Origin: Vicugna pacos
Lineage: Eukaryota; Chordata; Mammalia; Artiodactyla; Camelidae
Assembly (NCBI RefSeq): GCF_048564905.1
Contig: NC_132992.1
Span: forward strand, 92,145,001 to 92,209,000
Length of the DNA stretch: 64,000 nucleotides
Direction: 5' to 3'
Within the stretch, counting starts at the first letter, position 1; every line of letters begins with the position of its first letter. The notes beneath the pieces were generated by a model, which saw nothing but the letters and a program-made list of their open reading frames with translations, did not search any database and was not told where the DNA came from. This document shows, one piece after another, positions 42,040-52,645 of the stretch. The position numbers and the translations under genes are program-made.

Positions 42040-42225
42040 ATGTACGACTTGTTATATTATATATATATTATATTATACACAAATAATTTATAAATGTATT
42101 ACTATATTAATAATATATAATTAATTGTAGTAATATAATATATAAATTATGTAAGTTATTATATACATAAATATATGTTTATATATAATATAAATATAAA
42201 ATTCTATTTAATTTAACTAACATTT
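42040..42225. repeat. AT-rich low-complexity tract
   Basis: About 185 bases almost entirely A and T (TTATATTATATATATATTATATTATAC, TAATATATAATTAATTG, ATATATGTTTATATATAATATAAATATAAAATTC). It marks the boundary between GC-rich DNA and the second L1 cluster. Such tracts can unwind easily and may act as matrix-attachment or fragile sites, which is inference. Confidence 0.9.
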
Positions 42226-42229
42226 TATT

Positions 42230-43320
42230 CTGGTCCCTTTTTCTTAAAGTTTTTAACGCTGAAGTACAATTTACCTGCCGTAACACAGATCTCAAGCGAA
42301 CAGCCGGACGAGTTGTAAAAATGCACATACCCGTGTGATTAACACGCACACCAGCACAGAACACTTCTGTCAGCCTGGAACAGTTCTCTCGTTCTTTTCC
42401 AGCCAAAACACTCCTCTCCAGAGGCAGTCGCTCTTCTGATTCCTGTCACCCGAGGCTGGCTTTCCCTGCTCTAGAACGTCCCAGGACTACACCCAATTAT
42501 GTGTTTGCCTCTGATTCTGCTCGCTCGGCGAACCATCTTGAGGGTCCTTCGTGCAGTCGTGTAGCTTTCCTGTGATTGCCGAGTGGCGTGTCACCGGATT
42601 ATCCACCAACGTCCAGCTGTCCTGCTGGCGAGCATTTGGGTTGCTTCCTCTTCGGCTCTATTATGGAATAATTTGCAGCTATGAACATTTGTGTAGAAAT
42701 CCTGCTGTGGACATACATGTTTTCACTTCTCTTGGGTAAACACCCCAATCAGGAATTGCTAAGTCATAGGGAAGCTGCGTGGTTAACTATAAAAACTGCC
42801 AAGCAATCTTCCAAAGTGGCTTGACCACTTTGCTCTCCTACAGAAAGGAAAGGAGAGGTCCAGGCTCCACGCCCTCACAGTGGGTTGATTCCATCGGTCG
42901 GGCTTGCTCCTGTTTGTCGCTCTGTAGGCTGTACGGGGGCATCTTGCTGTGGTTTTACTTTGTATTTTCCTGATGAATGCTTTTCAGGTGCTAATTGGTA
43001 ATCTGAATACCTTCTTTCGTGAAGAGTCTACTCAAATCTTTTGCTCATTTAAACGTCTTTTCTTTTTATTATTGAATTGTAGAAGCTGTTACTATATTCT
43101 AGATACATGTCCATTTCCAGATACACGTATTGGAAATATTTCCTCCCCGTTTGTGGCTGTCCTTTTCATTTTGTTTAACATTGTCTTTTTCGGTAGCTTT
43201 TAAATGCTGATGTAAATTTGAGGGTCTAGTACCAGGGACTCCCATATAGGCTTCAGTTAGATTCATGGATCATTCACATTTTATTGTGTCTGCTTGATTA
43301 TTCTTGCTTTTTCCCTTCTT
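42230..43320 (-). mobile_element. L1M 3' UTR remnant, antisense
   Basis: Minus-strand L1M: AAGTTTTTAACGCTGAAGTACAATTTACC, TTTGGGTTGCTTCCTCTTCGGCTCTATTATGGAATAATTTGCAGCTATGAACATTTGTGTAG, ACTTCTCTTGGGTAAACACCCCAATCAGGAATTGC, CTGCCAAGCAATCTTCCAAAGTGGCTTGACCACTTTGC, CTCATTTAAACGTCTTTTC, and TATTTCCTCCCCGTTTGTGGCTGTCCTTTTC appear in the order of the antisense L1M 3' UTR. Non-coding. Confidence 0.85.
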
Positions 43321-43324
43321 TTCC

Positions 43325-43450
43325 TTCCCTGTATGCGTGAATATGCACACACACACATGCTTCTATGTGTGCTTCTACGCATGCACATATGTATAAAGAT
43401 ACAGGAACATACATAACATATAACACACGTGCAGGTATATGTGAACTGCT
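43325..43450. repeat. CA/TA-rich low-complexity segment
   Basis: ATGCACACACACACATGC followed by ATGTGTGCTTCTACGCATGCACATATGTATAAAG and ACATACATAACATATAACACACG. It is a degraded alternating purine-pyrimidine repeat between two L1M pieces. Confidence 0.75.
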
Positions 43451-45005
43451 TGTGGGGAAGCTGGGGGTATCCTGACCCCCTGACTACACAGTGCGTGTGG
43501 CCCAAGGACAAGGGGTTATTTTCCATACCCACAAGACAAATGTTAAAATTTAAAAATGGACTCTGATACAGTTCTATTATCCAATCCACAGCCTTGATCG
43601 ACACTTCATGAATTGCTGCTCTGCGCACCTTGCAGCCACCTTGCTGCAAGCCTGGGATCTGACACAGGGGGCACAGAGCACTCGGCTGTGCTGCCTGACC
43701 ACGGAGACTCTTGGAACCGTGGGCTAATGCTTTCAACTAAAATTTGAAATTTTTGCTAGTATTATTTAAAATATTTTTTTCGGCCCCATTTGACATTCTT
43801 TTTTCGCCTAGGATACCAACCACAGAAATATCAGAGTACTTGAAATTGTCCCCTTGTTCACTGAGGCTTTGTCTCATGTTTTAAAAATCTTTTTCTCTCT
43901 GGGTTTTAGTTTGGCTAATTCTATTATCCTGTTTTCACGTTCACTAATGCTTTCTCCTGCAGTGTCCAGTCTGCCCTCCATACATTTTCCACTTCATGTA
44001 TTGCTTTTCCCAGTTCTAAAATTTTCATTTGATTCTTCTTTGGAATTTTAATTTCTCTCTTGATACTTCCCTTCACAGTGAGAATATATACAAAACCAAT
44101 TTGTCGTTTCCTGTGAATTTTGTAAATGTGTCTGCAATACTTATCTTAAAGTTCTTGTCCAGTAATTCTGACAGCTGGGTCTTCTGTCAGTTTGCTTCTT
44201 CTGACCAGTTTTCTCTTGTTTATGGGTCACATTTCCTTGCTTCTCTGTATGCCTAGTAAATTTAAACTAAATAATGGGCATTGTGGATGGTGTAATGCAG
44301 CAGCTCTGGATTCTGTTACTTTCCTCTGAAGAACATTACCTTTTATTCTAGCATGAACTAAATTACCAGCCATCACCTTGACCTTGTGGAGGTTCGGGTT
44401 TAGGCTTGGAGAGGGAATATACATCCCAGGTTCTCTTAGTCCTATAGTGCCACCCTGCGTCCTGGGGTGTGGCCCTTATACCTAACGCATAGCCCTTCCT
44501 TGTCTTCAGTTGAAGGACTAACGTTGCAGAAATTGAGCTGCAATGTTCTCTAGCCCCTGAACTGAGCAGAGGCTGCTAGTGTTGCTCTTCAGTGATATTT
44601 TTGGAGTGTAATCCTGTGCACGTACAATTTAGGAGTCAACCAGGGTTTCAAAGAGGCATTTATATGCAGATCTTAGGATACTGTCTTCCACCCCCATGCT
44701 CTCTCCTTTCCTGGACTTCTTCCCTCACTTTGCAGCTCCTCTGATTTCTCTGAACATAGCCCTTGACTCCCCAGCCTGTTCAGACTGCTGTTTCTGCTTT
44801 CTCTCTGCTCCTGTGTGCGGTGTGACCTGGAGAGTGCCTCCAGGGAGAAGGACACACATGTGTCTCATCTGCTGTTTCCCTTGCTTTATCCTCGCAAGTT
44901 TCAGCCCACTTTTGATTCTTCTGAAGTGTCTGCAAACAGTCATTTTTATGTTTTGTCTAGAGTGTAATTATTGTCGTTAGAGAGCGTGGTCTGTTACAAG
45001 CTATT
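43451..45005 (-). mobile_element. L1M remnants, antisense (3' UTR scrap and 5' UTR-like part)
   Basis: GGACTCTGATACAGTTCTATTATCCAATCCACAG (43558-43591) looks like antisense L1M 3' UTR. From about 43860 the sequence follows the L1M 5' part, similar to 33150-33500 and 48590-49130: CGTTCACTAATGCTTTCTCCTGC, TCTAAAATTTTCATTTGATTCTTCTTTGG, CTCTTGTTTATGGGTCACATTTCC, AATAATGGGCATTGTGGATGG, continuing with 5' UTR-like sequence to about 45000. Non-coding, diverged. Confidence 0.65.
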
Positions 45006-45009
45006 TCAC

Positions 45010-46900
45010 CATTATTGGACAAGTCAGACTTTAAATTTTACTACAACTTAAAAAAATTAGTATAGATTCACAGGAAGTTGCAAAAATAGCACATAGAGTC
45101 TAATATATCGTGCTCCCAGCTTCCCCTGATGATGATAACTCTTATGTTGTATCAAAAAAATGGAACTGGCATTGGTACAATACTGTTAACTAGACCACAG
45201 ACCTCACTTAGTTTCCACATACATTCGTCTGTGTGTGTGTGTATGTGTGTAGTTCTATGCACTGTGATCCCATCTATAATCCATGTAAGCATTTATTACA
45301 CAAAAGGAGCTCTCTTGTGCCATTCCTTTATAGTCTTAAAACCCCTCCTATTCTTGCCCCTTGGAAACTAATATGTTCTAGATTTCTGTATTTTTGTCAT
45401 TTTAATAATGTTATGTAAATGGAATTGCACAGTGTGTGAGATTTTGAGAGTGACTTTTTGCACTGAGCACAATGCCCTTGAGGTCCATCCAGGTGGTCGT
45501 GTATACCAACAACTGGTCCCTTTCTTGGCTTTTTAAATTTTTGAATTTTTTAAAATAAGCTTTTAATTTTAAAACAGGTTTAGATTTACAGAATTATTCC
45601 AAAGGTAGCACAAAGAGTCCCCATGTGTCCCACACCCAGTTTCTCCTGTTACTAACATCTTACGTGAGCAGGGTGATTTGCCACCATGCAAGAGCCTATG
45701 TGGGTATGTTGTTAACTAGAGTCCATGCGTTATTCAGGTTTCCTGAATTTCCCTGTCATGTCCCTTCTCTGTTCCAGGATCCCGTCCGGGACACCACATC
45801 ACATTTAGATGTCATGCCTCCGTAGGCTCCTCTTGGCCTTAACAGTTTTCAGCCCTCCCTTCCCTTCCCTCTATTTTATTTTATTTTTGCATAACCTCAA
45901 GAGTTCTGAGGAGCACCTGTCATCTGTTTTGTAGATTGTTCCAGAACTGGGATTTGTTTGATGCTTTTCATATGGTTAGAGCGGGCTAATGTGTTTCGGG
46001 GAGGAAGAGCGCGGGAGCGAGGTGGCGTTCCCCTCGTGTGGGTGGAGGGCATCTACTGTCCACGCACTTTATCCTTGTCGATATCAGCCTTGACGACCTG
46101 GCTTGGAGTAGCGTCTGTCCCGTTTACTCGCTGCGGACTTACTGTTTTGACCTGCACACTGCCCTCTTGGGAAGAGCATTACTAGGGGCGGCCCCACTCT
46201 TGAGGAGCGGGAGATGCGCCCCATGCCGCAAGAGCTGAATGTCTGCGTCACTCTTTGGAATCCTCCCACCAGGAGACCATCTGTGTTCACTCGCTTGTCC
46301 TTTGATGTGTTCACTTATTTCTTCAATCATCTAGGTATGCCAGTTTGGACTCTTGGATATTTATTTATACTTCAGGTTATAACCCAATTCTGTGTTCTTA
46401 ATTTGTTACTTAGATCGTTTCAGCTCTGACCATTGGGAGCTTTTTCAATTGGCCACTCTATCCCATTGGCATACTGCAGGTCACTGTGAGTTTTCGGGTT
46501 TGTTTCGTTTTTAAGCATCCTCTTCCTCTCCGGCACTACAAGACGCTCCAGGCTCATCTTGTACTTCCTTGACTCAGTCCTTCAGTCGGTCATTTTCTCA
46601 ACGAGCCCCAGTTCCTTTTATTGAACAGTGTTACCAGAAGGCAACATCTGGAAGCAAGATGTGCTCATTGCTACCGGAGAGTCGTTGCTTCTCAGTCCTC
46701 TAAGCCAACAGAGCAAAGAGATGTGTTTGCTTATACTAACCCGTGCACATGCACATCTATACATATTTCTATATATAACCATCTGTGTTTATATTACACC
46801 GAACACGAGTTCACGCTCATATCTCCAGCTCGACTTCGTTAGCACAAGGATCATTCTAGACTCCTCCCCTTGCTGCTCTGTAACTTCTCACTCAAAGAGA
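45010..46900 (-). mobile_element. L1M 3' UTR remnant, antisense, long
   Basis: Nearly 1.9 kb of antisense L1M 3' sequence: GATTCACAGGAAGTTGCAAAAATAGCACATAGAG, AATGGAACTGGCATTGGTACAATACTGTTAACTAGACCACAGACC, TGTTCCAGGATCCCGTCCGGGACACCACATCACATTTAGATGTCATGCC, GGACTCTTGGATATTTATTTATACTTCAGGTTATAACCC, CCATTGGGAGCTTTTTCAATTGGC, GGCACTACAAGACGCTCCAGGCTCATCTTGTACTTCC, GATGTGCTCATTGCTACCGGAG. The GCACATAGAG and GCACAAAGAG starts at 45090 and 45610 are similar, so two overlapping copies or an internal repeat are possible. Confidence 0.85.
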
Positions 46901-48420
46901 AATTGGTTCCTACCATCTGCCATCTATTTTTTTAATTGTTCACTTCCAGTGAACATGCAAGAGTGGTTTCATAATTGTTACCCTGCACCCCCAGCCCCAT
47001 AGGAAATAGCTTCTTGAACTAGAACATTGTGCTTTTGTGCAGTTTTTTTGCGTTCAGCCTCACAAACTCCACTATGTCCAAAGTTACTTACCCCAACCCC
47101 AGTTCCCTTCAGTGAGGTCGTGTCCCGCATTTGTAATTATTTAGATTATCACATCACAGTCTGCCTTCTATCCTGAGATGACCAAAACTCCTAAATGATT
47201 TTTTTTAATTTGCATACATCACAGTTTACTCTATGTGCTATAAAGTTCTACAGGGTTTTGACAAATGTATAGTGTCACGTATCCACCATTACAATATAAT
47301 ACAAAATAGCCTCGCTTATGTATTATATACAATATAATACAAAATCCCTCTAGTGCTTCAGCTAGGCAACTCTTCCCCTCAACCTCCTAGGAACCAGGGA
47401 TTTTTCACTGTCTCTATAGTTTATATTTTTCCCAGAAATATCATATAATTGGAACCTTACTGTATATAACTTTTTCAAACAGGCTTCTTTCACTTAGCAA
47501 TATGCTGGACAGGATAAATTCTTGCACTTAGAAATGGGCATTTAATATCCAACCATGTCTTTTTGTGACTCAAGAAATCATTTTGTTTTAATTGTTGAAT
47601 AGTATTCCACTGTCTGGATGAACCACAGTTTTAACCATTCACCTAAGAAAGAAACCTTGGTGGCTTCCAGTTTGGGAGAATTATGAATAGTTTCCATGCA
47701 CATTTAAATGCAGGTTTTTGTGTGGACATAAGTTTTTAACTCTGTTGGGTAAATACTGAGGCATTCAATGAATACTATGGTAAGACTATGTTTAAATTTG
47801 CAAGACACCGTCAAACCGTCTTCCTCAATGGCTGTACCATTTTGCATCCTGTCCAGCAATGAACCTGCACCTGCAATCGTTATTGGATTTAGGCCACCTA
47901 ATGGGTATGTGAGTGCCTTGTTGTTGTTTTAATTTGCAAGTCCCTAATGTCACCTGACACGCAGCACCTTTCATATGCTTATTTACTATGTGTGTATCTC
48001 CTTTAATAAGAAGCCCCTTCAGATTTTTTTTCTATTTTTTATGCAAATTGCTTGTTTGCATATTGTTGAATTGTAAGAGTTCTTTGATTATTTTGGATAC
48101 ATGTCCTTTAGCAGATATGTGTTTGTGCGAATATTTCTTCCCAATATGTGGATTGTATTTCCCTTCTCTTAACAATATCTTTTGCAGAACAGAAGTTTTT
48201 CACTTTAATAGCACCCAATTTATCACCTTTTTCTTTCACAGAGTGTGCTGTGGATGTTGCTTGTAAAAACTCATCACCAAAGTCAAGGTCGAGTTGAATT
48301 CTTCCTTTGTTTTCTTTTAGGAGTTCTATAGCTTCCTATTTTAAATTTAGATTCATGATCTGTTTCCCTTTTATTCCTGAATAATTTGCTTTCTGGATAA
48401 AGGATTTGGGAGCTGATAGT
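46901..48420 (-). mobile_element. L1M 3' end with ORF2 distal sequence, antisense
   Basis: Antisense L1M: TTGTTGAATAGTATTCCACTGTCTGGATGAACCACAGTTTTAACCATTCACC, GGTTTTTGTGTGGACATAAGTTTTTAACTCTGTTGGGTAAATACTGAGGC, CCATTTTGCATCCTGTCCAGCAATG, TTTCATATGCTTATTTACTATGTGTGTATCTCC, GTTGAATTGTAAGAGTTCTTTGATTATTTTGGATACATGTCC, CAGAACAGAAGTTTTTCACTTTAATAGC, AGGAGTTCTATAGCTTCC. The family order is preserved throughout. A 17-bp direct repeat (47291-47307 and 47329-47345) lies inside. Confidence 0.9.
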
Positions 48421-49960
48421 TCTTTCCTTCTGGAAGTTGAAAATTGTGCCGCTTCCTCCTGACCCTCACAAGAAGTCTGACTTCATTTGGATTGAGGTTC
48501 CCCTAATATATGGTATGTCACTGAGTTATGGTGACCCAGGAATTCTTCTCTGTCTTTAGTTTTCAGAAGTTTGGTTACCATGTTTCTTGGCATGGGTTTC
48601 TTTGAGTTCATTCTATTTGGAGTTTGCTCGGCTTCCTGAATCTATAGGTTTATGCCCTTTGCCAAATTAGGGGAATTATCGCCATTATTTCTTTAAATCT
48701 TTTTCAGTCCCTCGTTTTCGTCCTCTCCTTCTGGGACTCCAGTATCACAGGTGTTAGAACCATTGTAATATTCTCACAGCTCGTTGAGTTTCTGCTTATT
48801 TGGTTTTTTGAAATTAGCTTTCAGTCCTTCTTCTCTCTGTGGCTCAGACGGGTCCCTCTTTGTCCCGTCTAGCCCGCCCAGTGATTTTTAAATCTCAGTT
48901 GTTGTGTATTTTTGGTTTCAAAATTTCCCCCTGGTGTTATTTTATAGCTTCTGTTTCTTTGCTGAGATTTTCTGTGTTTTTGTTTGTTTCAAGTGTGTTC
49001 ATAACTGCTGCTGAAGCGTTTTTGTGTTTGCTGCTCTGTGAGCCTCGCCAGATAGTTCCAACATCTGATTCGTCCCAGCGTTGGCATCTGTTGATGGCTG
49101 TTTCTCATTCAAGCTGTGATCGCCCTGGTTCTTGGTACAATGAGTGATGTTTTACCGTCTCCAGGATCATTGGGGCATCACATAATGAGATTCTGGGTTC
49201 TATTTAATCTCTGGTTGGGTCACTCTGTCTAGGTGTCATGTGCAGGCCCGGGTACCCGGGGGGTGGGGGTTCCCTGTGCCGTTAACATCACCTGAGCTAA
49301 AGTGATTCTCCGACTCACAGCACCTTGTTGCCGAAGGGCGAGGCCAGAAGGTAGGTTGTGCCCACACCCCTGCTGATATGCCCTCATCAAAAGCACAGCG
49401 CTAAGTGCTCTGCTGCTCAGCCCTGGGCCGAGGTGGGGGTTCCGTTCCCTGTTAAGCCCCACTGGTGCCAGTGTGGGGAGTGAAATTCCAGCTGGCACTG
49501 CCTGTCTAGCTCATCCTGCCTCATTCTGCCCCATGGATTCTGATTCGGGGGAACGCTCGGGCCTTAGCTGGACTGCACTGACTCCGTCGTGCGCGGTGAG
49601 CATCCGCGGCGTCGTGCGCGGTGAGCATCCTGGGCGGCCACCGTATCTTGCTGCTGCTGCTGGGGTGGAGGTCGGGTCCTCGCTCGCACCCCCAGCGAGG
49701 AGGAGGGTTCTTTTCAGGGTTTGTCTCCACTGGGGCAGGTGTCTTCAGAAAGGTTTTCTGCTCTGCTGAGTTCCCTGTCCCAGGCTCTTCTTGGGGTTTT
49801 CGGTCCACGCCTGTGAACGGCGAGGGTGATGCCCGCGCACGACGGGTGGGAGGCAGAGACAAAGCCCAGGGGACCGGGCCACGCCGTGTCTAAGTCCTGC
49901 GTCCCCTTGCTGTCCTCCACTCCATCTTTCAGAACCTCCCCCAGTTTGTCACATTAGGTC
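48421..49960 (-). mobile_element. L1M 5' UTR-like part, antisense
   Basis: Antisense L1M 5' sequence: GGTTACCATGTTTCTTGGCATGGGTTTCTTTGAGTTCATTCTATTTGGAGTTTGCTCGGCTTCC, CCATTATTTCTTTAAATC, CCTTCTGGGACTCCAGTATCACAGG, then a GC-richer section with CTGCTGCTCAGCCCTGGGCCGAGGTGGGGG and CACTGGTGCCAGTGTGGGGAG, as in L1 5' UTRs. A 25-bp tandem duplication lies at 49586-49635. The GC-rich end at 49560-49900 could be L1 promoter relic or unique DNA; the boundary is uncertain. Confidence 0.65.
49586..49635. repeat. 25-bp CpG-bearing tandem duplication
   Basis: GTCGTGCGCGGTGAGCATCC occurs at 49586-49605 and again, identical, at 49611-49630. The full 25-base units differ only in the last five bases (GCGGC versus TGGGC). 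Each unit has three or four CpGs. Identity over 20 bases inside otherwise old sequence suggests a recent duplication. Confidence 0.9.
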
Positions 49961-50404
49961 CAGGGTTTCTTCACTGGAAAAGGGAGTGAGGAAAAAGAGG
50001 CCACTCGGTCTCGGCTGGAGCTGGACATTTCTATTTCAGTCACCGCCCCCAACCCTTTTAAAAAGAAACAGAGTTCTCAAACTGCCCCAAAAAGCCCAGG
50101 GAACCCTCTCAGCAACCACGATCCTCGCAGCAGAAAACACTTGAGAAGTCCCTGCAAAGAGGAAGCCCCTGCCTTTATAACTGGCAAAGCAGATTTTTAG
50201 ATTGCCGTCAAAAGGAACACACACATTAAAAACAGTCTCACAGAATTTGCAGGCTTCTGAAGCACTGTGCCCAGATCTGGACACTTCAGTTTGGGCTGAG
50301 GAGTGAAGTGTGGGCTCCGGGGCTCTCTGCCCCGTGCCAGGTCCTTGCAGCTGTGACCATTCTGTGTCTGACCCCCGTTCTGCTATGAACCCCTGGTCCG
50401 CAGC
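49961..50404. other. Single-copy stretch, no gene found
   Basis: No repeat or exon is supported. The minus-strand frame 50036-50554 is open for 172 codons but resembles nothing known and runs into a MIR. Confidence 0.4.
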
Positions 50405-50612
50405 TCTTCTCAGTGTGGCAGAGGAGTGATGGGGACCCAGGTTCAGGCCCTGCCCCTGCCACTCACGGACTGAGTCCCGCTGGATCAGCAAACCTGGGAC
50501 AGATTCCGTGCAGACCTTAGCGAGTAGCTGTGATAAACTAAATAATGTAGACAAAGATGAAGATGTGAAGGCGAACGGTGGGTTTTCAATAAATATTTGC
50601 TAAATGGATGAA
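50405..50612 (+). repeat. MIR SINE, long copy
   Basis: CCCAGGTTCAGGCCCTGCCCCTGCCACTCACGGACTGAG (5' part) and AGCTGTGATAAACTAAATAATGTAGAC followed by TTTTCAATAAATATTTGCTAAATGGATG (3' part) are in the right order and spacing for a sense MIR. The middle core is diverged. Confidence 0.6.
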
Positions 50613-51900
50613 AAGAGAGCCTGGCACAGCACCTGGGCTTCCACGTCACTCTGCGGCATACTACGCTATTTCTGCCTGGATACATCCTTCTCTCCTTCTG
50701 GGCTTGTCTCCAGGAGCCATGGCTTGACTGTCCCCAGGGCACAGGGGCCCCTTCCATGATCTGTACTGCCTATCATTAGTTCTGTTGTGGCCTGTGTCAC
50801 TCTGCACTCCAGTGCCTGTTCTGGTCTTGGCGCCCTGGGACTGGACCCTCCTTGCGGGCAGGGGTCACCTACTGCTGTAGGGACCTGTGAACATCACAGA
50901 GCCACGCAGGGCAGCTGGGCAGCAGAAGAGAAGGCTCCTGAGGCTCGTGCCCCAGGGAGCATCACCGATGAGTTTTGGGGAGGGGAGAGTGAGCCGGCAA
51001 GGAGGATCGAGGTGGAGCAGCTGATGATGCCGACGCCAGGGAAGAGGAAATTGTCAGGTGGGGGACATTGGATCCAGTGACACGGATGCTATTGGTGACC
51101 CTGTTGGTGTTGTGTGGCTGGTTTGGGGGAGGAGTGGGCTAAATGAAGTGTAAGGGGCTCCCTGGGTCAGTCCATGGCCCAGCACAAGTGCTCTTGTAGG
51201 AGACACACCAAAAGCAGCCTCCCCAGCACAAAGTTCCTCTTCTTCCAGAAATATCCCAAACCAACAGCTGCTATCACTGCTGCCATCATCGTCGGGGCCA
51301 GGATACCTGTCTGCAATCCATGAAGCATCCCTGTTCCCTATCAGACACAAGCTGAGGTGCTTCACCCGCCCCCCAAGGTACAGAGGACGAGACTGAGGGT
51401 CAGAGGGCAGGTCACCATCCAGACTCAGCGCTGCCTGTCTCCCAAGCCCACAGTCACCCCAAGTCACTGCTCCGGGGGTGGAGACCCACAGAAGACGGCC
51501 GCAGCAGACTCCCTGGGGCTGGCGCGACTCCGGATTTCTGTGCTGTGCAGAAAGGGAAGCAGGAGAGGCTGGCTTTGTGGCTGAAATGTCTTCCAGCTAC
51601 AGCCCCAGACATGATGCTCTCCCCAGGGGAGCACCTCGCCCCCCAGTGCTGTCTCTCTCACACTTGGAGACAGAGCTGGACCTCTGGTGGAGGAGAGGGG
51701 CCGATGCCCTCCCTGACACCCACGTGTGATGGGAGACACGCCCACCTCCCGTCCGCCTCCAGGCCGAGGACGGCGGCTCCAAGAACAGTCCCTGGGCTCG
51801 GCCCTCCGCCGTGGCAGGCCTCATAACGAGTGTCAGGTCTCCTTTGACCTCGCCCGGCCAATTTGGTAAACATATATTGAGCATCTACTGCATACTCAGT
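50613..51900. other. GC-rich single-copy stretch, no gene found
   Basis: A MIR-like core GGTACAGAGGACGAGACTGAGGGTCAGAGGGCAGGTCACC (51376-51415, minus orientation) and an L2/MIR-like AACATATATTGAGCATCTACTGCATACTCAG (51868-51898) are short relics. No exon is supported; open frames on both strands overlap. Confidence 0.45.
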
Positions 51901-51901
51901 G

Positions 51902-52268
51902 TGGTAGTTTTCAATTACTGCTGTACCAAATTACACAAACACAGTGTTTTTAAACAACACATATTTATTATCCTATAGTTCAGCGGCCTGGAGGTCAGAG
52001 GTCAAAGGGGAGTCATTTTCCAGCTCCAAGTGGTTCCCTCCATGCCTTGGGGCCAGTCCTCACCCCTCTGACTCTGCTTTGTGGTCACATCTCCTTCCCT
52101 GACTCTGACCCTCCTGCTATCCTCTCATAAGGACCCTTGTGATGACGTGGGGCCCCCAAGGTAACCCAAGATCACCTCCCCATCTCAGGATCCTTCCTTA
52201 ATCACACCAGGGTCTCATGGTCACTGGGTATTGGGATGTGGACACTTCCTGGTGACCACACTTGGCTC
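51902..52268 (-). mobile_element. MLT1-type MaLR LTR fossil
   Basis: Antisense MaLR LTR: TTACTGCTGTACCAAATTACACAAACACAGTGTTTTTAAACAACACATATTTATTATCC, CCTGGAGGTCAGAGG, CCAAGTGGTTCCCTCCATGCC, CTCTCATAAGGACCCTTGTGATGACG, CAAGATCACCTCCCCATCTCAGGATCC. The order matches the reverse complement of the family. No internal region. Confidence 0.85.
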
Positions 52269-52544
52269 CCTTCTCAGCAGCTAGTGTGACTCAGATCTTG
52301 CATGGCATCCAGAGCCAGGCACCCACTTCAAAGGCAGAGGGGGCCAGCTCTATCTATGGCCTTCGGACAGAAATCTGAACTGGACCCTCCGGCAAACGCT
52401 ATCAGGGGCCGGGGAGGGAGGAGACCAGGCCTGGAGCCATGGTTCTGTTGGGGCCCCGAGGCCCCAATGAGCCTCAACGTCAGCTTTCTGAAGGCTCACA
52501 AAGCACATCCCCAGCAGCCCCTGAATTTGCCCAGCGTGTGCTGA
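52269..52544. other. GC-rich single-copy stretch, no gene found
   Basis: Nothing recognisable. Confidence 0.4.
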
Positions 52545-52645
52545 CTCCAGACCCGAGTAATTACTAAGCGAGGTTACAAGTTTCCTGTCACCATAAAATT
52601 TAATAAGTTGGCATTTACTCTGGAAAAGGGAACACTTCCCGCACA
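52545..52645. promoter_or_regulatory. Short candidate conserved non-coding block
   Basis: Unique AT-richer block: GAGTAATTACTAAGCGAGGTTACAAG, with GTAATTAC (52557-52564) as a perfect 8-bp palindrome holding a TAATTA homeodomain core, then CACCATAAAATTTAATAAGTTGGCATTTACTCTGG. No repeat family matches. Function is inferred from texture only. Confidence 0.35.
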
